NCBI RefSeq assembly: GCF_016758195.1
Contig: NZ_QYAC01000002.1
Location: forward strand, 62,001 to 126,000
Reading direction: 5' to 3'
Length of the DNA: 64,000 nucleotides
Source: Leucobacter chromiireducens subsp. solipictus
GTDB taxonomy: Bacteria; Actinomycetota; Actinomycetes; Actinomycetales; Microbacteriaceae
A program made the position numbers and the translations under genes. The notes under the pieces are model-generated. The model was not told the origin of the DNA, searched no databases, and saw only the letters and a program-made list of their open reading frames with translations. Position 1 is the first letter of the stretch, and every line of letters starts with the position of its first letter. This document shows positions 54,964-64,000 of this stretch, in pieces.

Positions 54964-56042
54964 CCGGGGCGGCCGGGGTGTCCCGGGACGCGGCGCGGTT
55001 CGTGCGTGTGGTTCGGTCGGGGCGTGCGTGCGCGGTGCTGCGCGTGGGCCCGTATTCGATCCGCGTGTCTCCGCGCACGCTGGGCGTGGGCGCGATCGGC
55101 GCGCTGCTCCTGGTCGCGCTCATTGTCGCGTCCCTCATGATCGGTGCGCGAGATCCGAGCTTCGGCGGTCTCGCGGCGGTGGTGACGGGGGAGGCCAGCC
55201 CGTCGGCAACCCGTTCCGTGCTCGGCCGGCGTCTGCCGCGAGCCCTCACCGCGGCGTTGGTCGGCGGATTGCTCGGGGTGAGCGGAGCGGTGTTTCAGTC
55301 GCTCTCCCGGAACCCGCTCGGTTCCCCCGACATCATCGGATTCACCGCGGGCGCGGCCACCGCGGCCGTGTTCCAGATCGTCGTGCTCGGTGGTGGGATG
55401 CTCGCCACGGCCGCGTCGGCCGTGATCGGCGGCATCGTGACCGCCCTCGCCGTGTACTGGCTGGCGCGGCGCGATGGCGTGAGCGGCGGTATGCGGCTCG
55501 TGCTGGTCGGGATCGGAGTCGGGGCGATCATGTCGGCCCTCGCCTCGCTGCTGATCGCCCGCGCCAATCTGGACGATGCGATGCTCGCACAGTTGTGGAG
55601 TGCCGGATCGCTCACCGGCCGCGGCTGGACGCACGTGCTGCTCCTGCTCGGGGTTGCGGCCGTGACCATCCCGGTGTTGGCGGTGCTGGCGCGGCCACTG
55701 TCGCTCATGGAGATGGGGGACGAAAGCGCGCAGGGGGTGGGCGTCCGCGTTGAGCGCGTGCGCTTCCTCATCATGGTCGTGGCCGTCGCCATCGCGGCCG
55801 CGGCGACCGCGGCCGCCGGGCCGATCGCGTTCATCGCGTTCGCCGCCGGGCAGATCGCCCGTCGCCTCGCGCCGGTACCCGGCATCCTCGTGGGGCTCTC
55901 CGCCGTCGTGGGCGCGGTCCTGCTCACGGCCGCGGACCTGCTCGCCCAGCACCTGGACGTGGGTGTGCGAACTCCGGTCGGGCTCGTGACCAGCGTGCTC
56001 GGCGGGTGCTACCTGCTCTGGCTCCTTGCCCGTCGTATCTGA
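54960..56042 (+). CDS. FecCD-family siderophore permease, subunit 2
   Basis: 360 residues, FepG-like partner. RRLPRALTAALVGGLLGVSG, FQSLSRNPLGSPDIIGFTAG, LWSAGSLTGRGW and AAGPIAFIAFAAGQIARRL are the conserved blocks. Its GTG overlaps the preceding stop (GTGA); the longer in-frame extension to 54906 is not needed. Together the two permeases form the heterodimeric channel. Confidence 0.94.
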   Translation: MTGAAGVSRDAARFVRVVRSGRACAVLRVGPYSIRVSPRTLGVGAIGALLLVALIVASLMIGARDPSFGGLAAVVTGEASPSATRSVLGRRLPRALTAALVGGLLGVSGAVFQSLSRNPLGSPDIIGFTAGAATAAVFQIVVLGGGMLATAASAVIGGIVTALAVYWLARRDGVSGGMRLVLVGIGVGAIMSALASLLIARANLDDAMLAQLWSAGSLTGRGWTHVLLLLGVAAVTIPVLAVLARPLSLMEMGDESAQGVGVRVERVRFLIMVVAVAIAAAATAAAGPIAFIAFAAGQIARRLAPVPGILVGLSAVVGAVLLTAADLLAQHLDVGVRTPVGLVTSVLGGCYLLWLLARRI

Positions 56043-56052
56043 ATGGACTGCT

Positions 56053-56958
56053 GTGACCTCTGACACCCCCGCATCCGCGCACACCGCGCGTTCCGTGACT
56101 CCCGGCGTGCTGAGCGCTGAGCAGATCGCGGTCCGCTACGGCGACCGACCGATCCTCGCCGATCTGACCCTCGAAGTTCCCACGGGAGGCTTCACCGTCA
56201 TCATCGGGCCCAACGGCTGCGGTAAATCCACGCTGCTGCGGTCCCTCGCCCGGCTGCTGCGGCCGCGCTCCGGGAGCGTCCGGCTCGACGGCGACGACCT
56301 TGCGGGGCTGCGCCCCAAAGCGATCGCGCGCCGGATCGGGATCCTCGCCCAGGCGGCCACGGCACCGGCCGCGGTGACCGTCGCAGACCTCGTGGCCCGG
56401 GGACGCAACCCGCACCAGAGCCTTCTGCGGCAGTGGAGCATCACCGACGAGCGCGCCGTCGACGCGGCGCTGGCCGAGGTCGGGATGACCGAGCACGCGG
56501 ACCGCCTCGTCGAAGAACTCAGCGGGGGGCAACGACAGCGGGCATGGATCGCGATGACCCTCGCCCAGGAGACGCCGATCCTGCTGCTGGACGAACCGAC
56601 AACCTACCTTGATATTGCGCACCAGATCGACGTGCTCGATCTGTGCGCCTCCCTCCATGCGGGCGGGCGCACCCTCGTCGCCGTGCTGCACGACCTCAAC
56701 CTGGCCGCGCGGTATGCCACCCACATTGTCGCCATGCGCGACGGGGCGATCGTCGCCCAGGGCACGCCGGAGGAGGTGATCACGGCACCGCTGCTCAGTG
56801 AGGTGTTCGCGCTCGATGCGCGCGTGCTGCCGGATCCCGAGACCGGCTGCCCCCTGATCATCCCGCGCGACCGTCGCGCCGGGACGCGTCGCAGCGCCGC
56901 ATCTGATTTCCCGATCCCACACCCGTTCGACCCCAGCGCGGCGCACCAGCCCGCCTGA
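56053..56958 (+). CDS. Siderophore ABC transporter ATPase
   Basis: 301 residues, FepC type. Walker A GPNGCGKST at 52-60, signature LSGGQRQRAW, Walker B ILLLDEPTTYLDI, H-loop LHDLN. GTG start 10 bp after the permease stop. The C-terminal tail (HPFDPSAAHQPA) extends a little beyond the family. Confidence 0.95.
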   Translation: MTSDTPASAHTARSVTPGVLSAEQIAVRYGDRPILADLTLEVPTGGFTVIIGPNGCGKSTLLRSLARLLRPRSGSVRLDGDDLAGLRPKAIARRIGILAQAATAPAAVTVADLVARGRNPHQSLLRQWSITDERAVDAALAEVGMTEHADRLVEELSGGQRQRAWIAMTLAQETPILLLDEPTTYLDIAHQIDVLDLCASLHAGGRTLVAVLHDLNLAARYATHIVAMRDGAIVAQGTPEEVITAPLLSEVFALDARVLPDPETGCPLIIPRDRRAGTRRSAASDFPIPHPFDPSAAHQPA

Positions 56959-56972
56959 CCCGAGGAGACCCC

Positions 56973-57803
56973 ATGACTGAGAACACCCCCATGCACCGCT
57001 CGGCCGCCATCAGCTCGGCGGATCACAACCGTGGTCTGCAGCTCGATACCGCGACGGTGCGCGCCATCCGAGAGATCAGCCCGCTGCTTGTCCGCGTCAC
57101 ACTGGCCGTCCCGCGGCTCTCCGAGGAGCCGTTGTGGGAGCGCCCGAACGTGGCGATCCGCTTCTATCTCGCCGAGCGATTCGGTTCCACCTCCCGGGTC
57201 TATACGGTGCGTTCCGCTGATCCTGCGTCGGGTTCGATCGACGTCGACGTGGTGCGGCACGGCGCCGCGAGCCCGATGATGCAGTGGTTGGATTCCCTGG
57301 CGGTCGGGGACACCGTCGAGTTTGGCGGGCCGCGGCCGCACTTTGCGATCCCGGAGACGCGAGGGCGCGAAGCGGTGCTGTTTGCCGATGCCACCTCCCT
57401 CCCCGCGCTGATCGCGATCCTTGCCCAGGCAGATCCGGGGCTCACCGGCCGCGGGTGGGTGGCGACCGACGACGAGGTCGCGTTTGCTGAATTGCCGCAG
57501 CACCCGGGCCTGCCCATCGCTCGGCTGACCCCGGGCACCGGGTTCGAGGCGCAGCTCGCGACGATCGCGGATCCGAGCGCCGTTGTGGTGTGGGGCGCGG
57601 GGGAGCGCGACGAGATGCGCCAGGTGCGCTCGTTCTTCCGCACCGAGGCGGGGCTTCCGAAGGAGGATGTCGCGGTCTTTGGGTATTGGAAGCGCGGCAC
57701 CACCAACACGGAGATCGACGCGCAGCGCCTCATCGCCTACGAGGCTGTCCTCGCCGAGGGCGGCACCGTCACCGAGCTCGACGATCTGGCCCTCGCGATC
57801 TGA
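56973..57803 (+). CDS. Siderophore-interacting protein (NAD(P)H:ferric-siderophore reductase)
   Basis: 276 residues. The FAD-binding motif SRVYTVRS (RxYT/S) is followed by VDVVRHGAASPMMQWLDSLA with the GPRPHF loop, and a C-terminal domain with VVWGAGERDEMRQVRSFF and GYWKRGTTNTE, all typical of SIP reductases. It releases iron in the cytosol by reducing the ferric siderophore, completing the uptake operon. ATG with GAGGAG. Last gene. Confidence 0.95.
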   Translation: MTENTPMHRSAAISSADHNRGLQLDTATVRAIREISPLLVRVTLAVPRLSEEPLWERPNVAIRFYLAERFGSTSRVYTVRSADPASGSIDVDVVRHGAASPMMQWLDSLAVGDTVEFGGPRPHFAIPETRGREAVLFADATSLPALIAILAQADPGLTGRGWVATDDEVAFAELPQHPGLPIARLTPGTGFEAQLATIADPSAVVVWGAGERDEMRQVRSFFRTEAGLPKEDVAVFGYWKRGTTNTEIDAQRLIAYEAVLAEGGTVTELDDLALAI

Positions 57804-57819
57804 GTTCGGGAAGCGCGGA

Positions 57820-57847
57820 CCCGGAGCGCGTCTCGCGTGGCTCCGGG
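57820..57847. terminator. Hairpin between convergent SIP and oxidoreductase genes
   Basis: CCCGGAGC (57820-57827) and GCTCCGGG (57840-57847) pair around a 12-nt loop, in the 49-bp convergent gap. Likely a bidirectional terminator. Confidence 0.6.
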
Positions 57848-57852
57848 GCGAG

Positions 57853-59322
57853 CTATTCCGATCCGACCCCGAGATCGGGCGCCCCGAGGCCGAACTCGCG
57901 CCGCAGCGCGGTGCGCGCCGCGTACCAGCCGGAGAGGCCATGCACTCCGGGGCCGGGTGGCGTGGCCGAGGAACAGAGGTACACCCCGGGGAGCGGGGTG
58001 CGCCACGGCTCGGGGGAGAGCACGGGGCGGGCAAGGAGCTGCCGCAGCGTGATCGCCCCCGCGCTGAAGTCCCCGCCCACGTAGTTCGCGTTGTAGCGGG
58101 CGAGATCGGCGGCGCTCGTCTGGTGCACGGCCACGATCCGGTCCCGGAAGCCGGGCGCGAAGCGCTCGATCTGGGCGATCACCGCGGGCACCATGTCGAC
58201 GTCCGAGCCGTGCGGCACGTGCGTGTAGCTCCACACGGCATTCGTCCCGGCCGGATTCCGGCCGGGATCGAAGTCGTTGGGCTGCGCGAGCAGCACAAAC
58301 GGTTGCTCGGGATGCTTCCCGCGGGCGACCTCGCGCTCCGCGGCGGCGGCCTGCTCGCGGGTGCCGCCCAGGTGCACCGTGGGGGCCGCGTGCACCCGCG
58401 GATCGCGCCAGGGGATCGGGCCGTCCAGGACGAAGTCGACCTTCGTCGCCGCGTCGCCGAAGCGGAAGCGGGTGAGGGCCCGCCGATATCCCGCAGGAAG
58501 CCGTTCCCCGGCGATACTGAGGAGCCCGCGGACGGAGGTGTCGAACATGGTGATGTCGAACTCGTCGAGTTCTCCGAGGTCCCGCACCTCGTGGCTGAGT
58601 TCGATCCGACCCCCGTGCGCGAGGAGATCCGCGCGCAGCGCATCGGCGATCGACCGGGAGCCCCCCACCGGGACGGGCCAGCCGGTCGCGTGGCCGAGCG
58701 CGCCGAGTACGATGCCGACGCCGGCGGTCGCCAGGTTCGGCATGCGGCCGATGCTGTGCGCCGCGACGCCGGAGAGCAACGCGGGTGCGGCCGCCTCGCG
58801 GAAGCGTGCCCCCCAGAGCGGCGTCCCCTGTTCCGCCGTGCGCAGCGCCATCGTGAGCGCCGCCGGGAGCTCTCGTGGCCACCGGAGGAGCCCGCCGCCC
58901 AGCGCGAAGTCGATGACCCCCTCGAGTCGTTCGAGCACCGGACGGTACACGCGGGCGTAGGCGGCCCCGTCCCGGCCGAGCTCGCGACGTGTGCGATCCA
59001 GGTCACGGTACGCGACGGGGGCCCGGTCGCCGTGAGCGCCGTCGAGCGGGTTCGCGTACGAGGCCTCGGGAACGACAAACTCGACGCGGCGGTCAATCTC
59101 GAACTGGCGGAAGAACTCTGTGCCCAGCGCCATCGGGTGGATCGCCGAGCAGACATCGTGGAGGATCCCTGGGCTGACGAGTTCCATCGTGCGGGTGCCG
59201 CCGCCGATCGACTCTGCGGCCTCAAAAACGGTGACGGGAATCCCTGCTCGCGCCAAAGTGACCGCGGCGGCCAGACCGTTTGGCCCCGCGCCAATGACGG
59301 CGGCATTCGCGGGAGTGCTCAT
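57853..59322 (-). CDS. FAD-dependent oxidoreductase (phytoene desaturase/PYROXD2-like)
   Basis: 489 residues. N-terminal dinucleotide motif VIGAGPNGLAAAVTLARAGI (residues 9-28) and FEAAESIGGGTRT; C-terminal FAD motif TPPGPGVHGLSGWYAAR. The overall plan matches the amine-oxidase-like carotenoid desaturase superfamily, nearest to PYROXD2-type proteins, and not the Crt enzymes with known substrates. No carotenoid genes are nearby. It lies 11 bp downstream of the large LuxR gene and is probably cotranscribed with it. Confidence 0.88.
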   Translation of the reverse strand: MSTPANAAVIGAGPNGLAAAVTLARAGIPVTVFEAAESIGGGTRTMELVSPGILHDVCSAIHPMALGTEFFRQFEIDRRVEFVVPEASYANPLDGAHGDRAPVAYRDLDRTRRELGRDGAAYARVYRPVLERLEGVIDFALGGGLLRWPRELPAALTMALRTAEQGTPLWGARFREAAAPALLSGVAAHSIGRMPNLATAGVGIVLGALGHATGWPVPVGGSRSIADALRADLLAHGGRIELSHEVRDLGELDEFDITMFDTSVRGLLSIAGERLPAGYRRALTRFRFGDAATKVDFVLDGPIPWRDPRVHAAPTVHLGGTREQAAAAEREVARGKHPEQPFVLLAQPNDFDPGRNPAGTNAVWSYTHVPHGSDVDMVPAVIAQIERFAPGFRDRIVAVHQTSAADLARYNANYVGGDFSAGAITLRQLLARPVLSPEPWRTPLPGVYLCSSATPPGPGVHGLSGWYAARTALRREFGLGAPDLGVGSE

Positions 59323-59333
59323 TCTTCCCTATC

Positions 59334-61883
59334 CTAGGGCCGGCTCGGCGGGCGTTCCCCGTGGGTGAGGGAGAGTTGCGCCGGGAGGTGGCCGCCCCGG
59401 TGCCCAGGCTGAGCGTCGTCGGGATGGCCGAGTCTGCGTGCGGTTCGAGTCGGGCTGCTTGCCCGAAGGGTCTCGAGGTGATCGCGGAGGTCGGTTCGGC
59501 TCGCTGCCCCGAGCTTCGCTTTGGCCTGGGCGACGTGAGACTCCACGGTGCGGATACTGCACGAGAGATCCTGCGCGATCTCGGCGTTGGTGAGCCCCTC
59601 CGCGGCCAACAACGCCGTGGCTTGTTCACGCGGTGTGAGGTGCACCCGAGTCACCGTGGGGAGATCACCGGAGCGATACCACGGGACCTGGGCGCGAAGC
59701 TGCGCGTCGATGTCCGCGAGCCAATCGTCGCAGATACGCACGTTGCGGACCGCGCGTCGCCCGAGAAAAATGGTGCGAGCTGAGGTGATGGCGTAGGCTG
59801 CCGGGGCCCACAGCTGAACCTTGTGCAGCCGCGCGGCGACGCGCAACAGTTCGTTCGGGTTCTGTGCTGACGTCGCGTTGAGGTGATCGCTCGCGATGCG
59901 GACCATGGGAAGTCTCAGGTGCGGGGCAATCTCGGCTCGTCCCCCGCTGCCGAGGGCGTCGTGTGCGCCGGAGAAGTAGCGATGCACCCGCTGGAGGAGC
60001 TGCGGCGGCGGGTCCTCGCTCAGTGCGCCGGGGACCGGTGCTCCGACCGCGAATCCCATCAGCTCAGCCACCGTGCGGAGCCGCCGGGGGATCATCCGCG
60101 GGATCGTCCGGAGCAGTCGTTCCCACTCCATCGTGCCGCGGCGCATGTTTCCGCATATCACGGCCTCACCGGTGGCGAGGAGGTGGCGCATCCACCGTGC
60201 ATGCGCGTCACCCGGCGGGATCCGGCGTGCTGCGGCGCGAAACTCTTGGGCCCGGAGCGACTGTTCGCCGGCCAGGAACGCGATCAAGGCGTGGGCGAGG
60301 AGGAGCGTCCCGGAGACGGTCCGCGCGAACTCACTCGATCGGTTGTAGGGCGTCGGAATGGTAGCGCCGGTCGCGAGCCATGATCCTGAGGGCAAACGTC
60401 CCTCCCAGACGGCGTGAAGATCACTCAACGCCGTCGCGAGGAAACGCACCTCGGGAACGGGGTGCTCGCGGCGCACCCGAAGAAACTCCGGGCTCGTCAA
60501 CTCGGTGAATTCGAGCGTGTTCCAGAGGCGGAAGACGAGCGCGGCGTCGGCGAGATCTGCGGCTGCCACCGCGGCCCGGCTCCCGGCAAGATCCCGCTCC
60601 GGGAGCGCGGTTCCAGCTTCGGCAGCCAGCAGTGCGGCGTACCACTCGGTGACATATGGGTCCTCGAGCGTATCCGCGTGGCGTAGCGTTTCGAGTTCGC
60701 CAAGCGCGGCCTCCGCTCCGGCAAGCGCGTACACCGCACGGATTCGGTCGAAACCCCGCAACGGGGCGGCGAGCTTGCCTGCGCGGAGCACGAGGGTGCG
60801 TGTCTGCGCCGGATCAAAGAAGTCGTTGAGCTCCTTGGCCGCGCGGTGCACGATTCGGACCCGGGCAGCATGGAGCTCCGTATCGTCCTGCAGCGTCCGA
60901 TCAGTGGGGAGGAAGCGGGCACCCAGGAGCGTCTCGGCCTCGGTGAGGGGCAGGCCCAGTGCCTCCTGCTGGACGGCGTGCTCCGCAACAGTCAGTTGCC
61001 AGCGTGTGATGGTTTCGGGGGAGGTCCTCACACGGAGCGCTGCGGCGACAAACGCTGGGACATAGAACGATTCGCTGCTGGCGACACGAAACAGGGCCCC
61101 ATGCTCGGCGAGTTCGGAGATGTGTGCGGCATCGACGAGATCGCGGGCCCCCGGCAGATCGAACGGCGGGAGGCCGGCGAGTCCGATCGCCGCGCCGGCG
61201 GCCTCGGGCGACAGGTCTCCGAGAGCGTCGGTGAGGGAGCGCAGCGCGGGGAACTCGTCCTCGGGGAGTGGCGCCTCAATAATGTTGGGCCGGGGGATGC
61301 TCGCAAGGAGGCCGAGTTCCGCGAGCCGGAGCAGGTCCAACGCCCACGCGGGGCGGCCTTCCGCGAGCTGGACGACGCAGTGCACCATGTCCGCATCGAC
61401 GAGGTGGGGGCTCTGCTCATGGATGAACCGTTCAAGCCGACCCGTGGAAAGGGGTTCCACGCGAACGGTCACACACGCGTTCCACTCCGCGCAGAGCGAG
61501 TCTGGTGCGGTGTCGGTGCTGGTGAGCTGGTGGAGGGGGCGCGTGCGCTGGGATCCCGCGAGCGTGGCGAGCACGGTGGGCGCGCCCGCGGCGGTCCGCA
61601 AGAGCGCGGCACGGACGAGCTCGGGGCTCGCCTGCTCGAAATCGTCGATGACGAGCACCGAATCGGCGCCGATCTTCGCGACGCGCTCATGCGCGGCCCG
61701 TGCGGTGCTGTGCAGTTCGGAAACGGTGGTGCCGCGAGCACGGAACGCGGCGGCGACCTCCCGCAGGACCATCGATTTCCCGGATCCGTTGCCACCGGTG
61801 ACGACCACGCTTCGCCCCGATTGGCACAACGCAATGATTTCCGTGCTCGTTGCAGCGTGCACGTACCCGCCAGCTCTCCCCAT
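59334..61883 (-). CDS. Large LuxR-family ATPase regulator (second)
   Basis: 849 residues. Unlike the first large LuxR protein, its P-loop is canonical, GGNGSGKS near residue 30, with a Walker B SVLVIDDFEQA. A long helical region follows, then a LuxR HTH (about 750-800): LTPREQATALLAAEGLTNAE, IAQDLSCSIRTVESHVAQAK. A 45-residue basic tail follows the HTH. ATG with AAAGGA. Divergent from the secreted protein gene; paired direct repeats lie in the shared 297-bp gap, so it probably controls that gene and itself. Confidence 0.9.
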   Translation of the reverse strand: MGRAGGYVHAATSTEIIALCQSGRSVVVTGGNGSGKSMVLREVAAAFRARGTTVSELHSTARAAHERVAKIGADSVLVIDDFEQASPELVRAALLRTAAGAPTVLATLAGSQRTRPLHQLTSTDTAPDSLCAEWNACVTVRVEPLSTGRLERFIHEQSPHLVDADMVHCVVQLAEGRPAWALDLLRLAELGLLASIPRPNIIEAPLPEDEFPALRSLTDALGDLSPEAAGAAIGLAGLPPFDLPGARDLVDAAHISELAEHGALFRVASSESFYVPAFVAAALRVRTSPETITRWQLTVAEHAVQQEALGLPLTEAETLLGARFLPTDRTLQDDTELHAARVRIVHRAAKELNDFFDPAQTRTLVLRAGKLAAPLRGFDRIRAVYALAGAEAALGELETLRHADTLEDPYVTEWYAALLAAEAGTALPERDLAGSRAAVAAADLADAALVFRLWNTLEFTELTSPEFLRVRREHPVPEVRFLATALSDLHAVWEGRLPSGSWLATGATIPTPYNRSSEFARTVSGTLLLAHALIAFLAGEQSLRAQEFRAAARRIPPGDAHARWMRHLLATGEAVICGNMRRGTMEWERLLRTIPRMIPRRLRTVAELMGFAVGAPVPGALSEDPPPQLLQRVHRYFSGAHDALGSGGRAEIAPHLRLPMVRIASDHLNATSAQNPNELLRVAARLHKVQLWAPAAYAITSARTIFLGRRAVRNVRICDDWLADIDAQLRAQVPWYRSGDLPTVTRVHLTPREQATALLAAEGLTNAEIAQDLSCSIRTVESHVAQAKAKLGAASRTDLRDHLETLRASSPTRTARRLGHPDDAQPGHRGGHLPAQLSLTHGERPPSRP

Positions 61884-61994
61884 CGCCGTTCCTTTCGACG
61901 AGCTGTACGGACCGATGCCCCTCACTGGGCCAGCCCCCTGTTCGGATCATACTTGCGGACTCGGTTTCGGGACAGGGTGAGCACGGAAACACGC

Positions 61995-62032
61995 CGATGA
62001 TCTCAGTAGTCGTGGCGATGATTCTCAGTAGT
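61995..62032. promoter_or_regulatory. Direct repeat in LuxR/secreted-protein gap
   Basis: CGATGATCTCAGTAGT (61995-62010) recurs as CGATGATTCTCAGTAGT (62016-62032), 21 bp apart, two DNA turns. It lies between divergent genes and could bind the LuxR protein as a dimer. The remainder of the 297-bp gap shows no gene; an AT-richer stretch (62030-62060) may contain promoter elements. Confidence 0.5.
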
Positions 62033-62180
62033 TTGTCCCCAAAATTCAGGCCTTCGGAGATGCCTGGACGCTGTGAAGTCAACAACTCTAGGCTCGCGCA
62101 CAGGCAGCGCTGTCGATTCACCATTTCTGCTTGCATGGCGCGCCGACCCGTAGCTCGTACGAAGTGAAGGTGAGGGGACC

Positions 62181-64000
62181 TTGAGACACCACAACCGGGC
62201 GACACCCCGTCGCCGCGACCGCCTCAGGGGGATTGCGCTCGGCACAGCTGCCGCCGTGATCGCTCTTCCTGGGCTGGTCGCGGCGCCGGCGGCGTTCGCC
62301 GATTCATCTACCGTGACCGCGGACTCCGCGGCGCATGGGCACTGGCTTTGGGCAGAGGGGCTGGGACTTGACGTCGTCGGTGCCGCCACCACCCAGTCAG
62401 AGTTTCCGGGGAACGCCGCACCGGCAGCCGACCCCCTCAACCTGACCGTGCTCAACGGTCTGGGGAGCCTGCAACTGGGCACGGTCAACCTGCCGTTGAT
62501 CAAGCCGAGCGACGCGGACCCGGGGCTCTTGCGGCTGGGAAATCTGGGCGCAATCTCGAGCTTCAGCGCGTCGCCGAGCGCGACATCGAGCACCGCCTCA
62601 AGCGGACTCATCAACTCTGACGGCTCGCTCAACATCGACGCGGCGAATAGTGGGCAGTTCGGTACCGCGCGGCTGGACGCGAACGCCCTCCTCACCCAGA
62701 TCATCGACCCCGCCCTCGTCGATACGCTGCTCGACGAAGCCGCGATCGAAATCGGTGCACTCGGCGCCCAAGCCGTGGGCACCGAGGGGTCGACCACCAG
62801 CGCCTACATGCTGAGCGACCTGACGGTCGACCTGCACAGCCCGGTGGTGGGGAACCTCGTCACGGGAGTGGACGCGCAACTCCAGAATGTGCTCACGCCG
62901 CTGCAAAGCCTCCTGGGGCCGGGCGGAGCCATCGAAACTGTGCTCACGAACCTCGTCAACGGCATCGGGGCGCTCCCGTTTGTCGATGCGGAGCTTAATT
63001 CCGCTTCGATCTCGACGCAGCCGCTCCTCGATGAGGTGCGAACCACGCTGCTCGCCGAGCCCCTCTCGAACACTGATGGAAGCGTGCTGGTCGATCTCAG
63101 TACCGGTACCATCAGCGTCGACCTGGGCGAGCTCGTGGTGGACCGGACCGGTGCAGCCGGGCTGAGTTCGCTGCCCGCCAACACCGAGGTGCTGCACGGG
63201 GATACCGTCAACGCGATCCTCGACGGGGTCACCGACGCGGTGACCGGTGCGGGTGAAAACTCACTGATTTCCAAGGTCGTCGGCGTCATCACCGACGGGA
63301 TCTACGACGTTGCTGTGGACATCAGCGTCGAGACGGATATTAGCCTTTCAGCGCTGATCCCGCTTGTGAAGGCACCGGTAACCATCTCTGGCACGATCGG
63401 CGGGTTTATCGGTGTCGATGGCGCACCTGCACCCGTGATCGATACCAGCAAGATCAACGTCGTAGGCATCCCCGTAGGTACCGTGCTGCAGCCGATCACG
63501 AACTTGCTGCTGGGCATCGTACAGCCGATCGGAAACGCGCTCGATTCCACGGTGGTCACGCTGTTGGGGAACCTGCAGCCCACCCTCATGAACTGGATCT
63601 CTCCGGTCGTTTCCGGACTGCTGACCGATGGCGTCGGGCCGGTACTGCGCGGGATCGCGGAAATCACGATCAACCAACAGCCCGAGAATGGTGATCTCGG
63701 ACCGAACAGTTTCACCGTGCGTGCGCTGAACATCAGTGTGCTCCCGAACGTGGGAACCAACGGAGCGGTTGCACTGCAGCTGGGTTCCGCCACGGTTCAG
63801 TCGGCCGATGAAGACCCCGGCACCGACCCGGGTACGGATCCGGCGGTAGACCCGGGCACGGATCCGGGTGCTGATCCCGGTACTGATCCGGGCACCGATC
63901 CTGGTACGGATCCGGCGGTAGACCCCGGCACTGATCCAGGCGCGGACCCCGGTACTGATCCGGGTGCCGATCCTGGTGCGGACCCCGGTACGGATCCGGG
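62181..64000 (+). CDS. Secreted surface protein of choice-of-anchor G type (partial, 3' end outside)
   Basis: Open from a TTG at 62181 to the window edge, at least 606 codons without a stop. TTG follows AGGTGAGGGG at good spacing; no ATG or GTG alternative fits. A basic N-terminus and a long hydrophobic signal segment end near AAPAAFADSS. The mature part is rich in Leu, Val, Ser, Asp and Gly, typical of large actinobacterial exported proteins described as choice-of-anchor G family, and contains repeated features such as LVNGIGALPF and PVGTVLQPITNLLLG. It ends in DPGT repeats. Function unknown, probably adhesion or a surface layer; the anchor is beyond the window. Confidence 0.75.
   Translation, partial: MRHHNRATPRRRDRLRGIALGTAAAVIALPGLVAAPAAFADSSTVTADSAAHGHWLWAEGLGLDVVGAATTQSEFPGNAAPAADPLNLTVLNGLGSLQLGTVNLPLIKPSDADPGLLRLGNLGAISSFSASPSATSSTASSGLINSDGSLNIDAANSGQFGTARLDANALLTQIIDPALVDTLLDEAAIEIGALGAQAVGTEGSTTSAYMLSDLTVDLHSPVVGNLVTGVDAQLQNVLTPLQSLLGPGGAIETVLTNLVNGIGALPFVDAELNSASISTQPLLDEVRTTLLAEPLSNTDGSVLVDLSTGTISVDLGELVVDRTGAAGLSSLPANTEVLHGDTVNAILDGVTDAVTGAGENSLISKVVGVITDGIYDVAVDISVETDISLSALIPLVKAPVTISGTIGGFIGVDGAPAPVIDTSKINVVGIPVGTVLQPITNLLLGIVQPIGNALDSTVVTLLGNLQPTLMNWISPVVSGLLTDGVGPVLRGIAEITINQQPENGDLGPNSFTVRALNISVLPNVGTNGAVALQLGSATVQSADEDPGTDPGTDPAVDPGTDPGADPGTDPGTDPGTDPAVDPGTDPGADPGTDPGADPGADPGTDP
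63813..64000 (+). repeat. 12-bp tandem repeats encoding Asp-Pro-Gly-Thr/Ala
   Basis: About 15.7 units of a 12-bp repeat, each encoding DPGT, DPGA or DPAV, starting GACCCCGGCACC at 63813 and running off the window. Synonymous drift between GAT/GAC, CCG/CCC/CCT and GGT/GGC suggests a Pro/Asp-rich stalk at the C-terminus of the surface protein, probably prone to copy-number change. Confidence 0.9.

Noticed and set aside
63813-64000. Tandem repeats as a CRISPR array
   Set aside because: The units are 12 bp, contiguous, without spacers, and lie in frame in a coding sequence.

Overview
The window is about 70% GC with dense, bidirectional coding, many GTG starts, several leaderless genes and typically actinobacterial families (DUF3151, chorismate mutase beside purA, FMN- and Mg-sensing leaders, an LAQTG-anchored surface protein, a DPGT-tailed 'choice-of-anchor G' type protein). 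It looks like chromosome of a member of the Microbacteriaceae, possibly Leucobacter; the genus is an inference from gene content, not from a marker gene. I see no prophage, insertion sequence, integrase, CRISPR array or plasmid module.

Layout. 1-7.2 kb: on the minus strand, a peroxiredoxin, the three-enzyme urate pathway (uricase, HIU hydrolase, OHCU decarboxylase), a urate/xanthine permease and aceE; two matching operator-like sites lie before the peroxiredoxin and before the urate operon. 7.3-12.1 kb: a CPBP protease, a cluster of DnaA-box-like sequences, glutamate decarboxylase, and a YtrA-type GntR/ABC exporter operon with a clear operator. 12.1-20.7 kb: a dicarboxylate/amino-acid symporter, yajQ, a lipoprotein, DUF3151, a TIGR01777 epimerase, purA-chorismate mutase, and formaldehyde dehydrogenase divergent from an AraC regulator. 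20.8-30.2 kb: a TPCP-motif metal ATPase, RNA/DNA housekeeping genes (S4 protein, YigZ, holB), a lipoprotein peptidase, tRNA-Thr and two membrane proteins. 30.4-38.5 kb: an ABC exporter, the ribDE-ribBA-ribH operon under an FMN riboswitch, and a large wall-anchored protein. 38.6-44.6 kb: DUF1345, a rhomboid-like/DUF2156 fusion, trpS and two exonuclease III paralogues. 44.7-51.3 kb: a large LuxR regulator, an LCP cell-wall ligase, tRNA-Ser, a candidate small RNA, a TetR regulator, and mgtC behind an M-box and a proline-rich leader ORF. 51.3-57.8 kb: a duplicated cupin-AraC regulator divergent from a five-gene siderophore-iron uptake operon. 57.8-64 kb: an FAD oxidoreductase, a second large LuxR regulator, and a divergent secreted protein that runs off the window.

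How parts fit together. The urate genes convert urate to allantoin and release H2O2 and CO2; a thiol peroxidase with a matching operator would remove the peroxide. The iron region is a complete cycle: lipoprotein receptor, two permeases, ATPase and cytoplasmic siderophore reductase, facing a large regulator and an iron-box-like site. The mgtC leader combines an Mg2+ aptamer with a proline-rich ORF that ends just before mgtC. Most convergent gene pairs are separated by strong GC-rich hairpins, and two of these (near 0.2 and 30.2 kb) are copies of one dispersed repeat.
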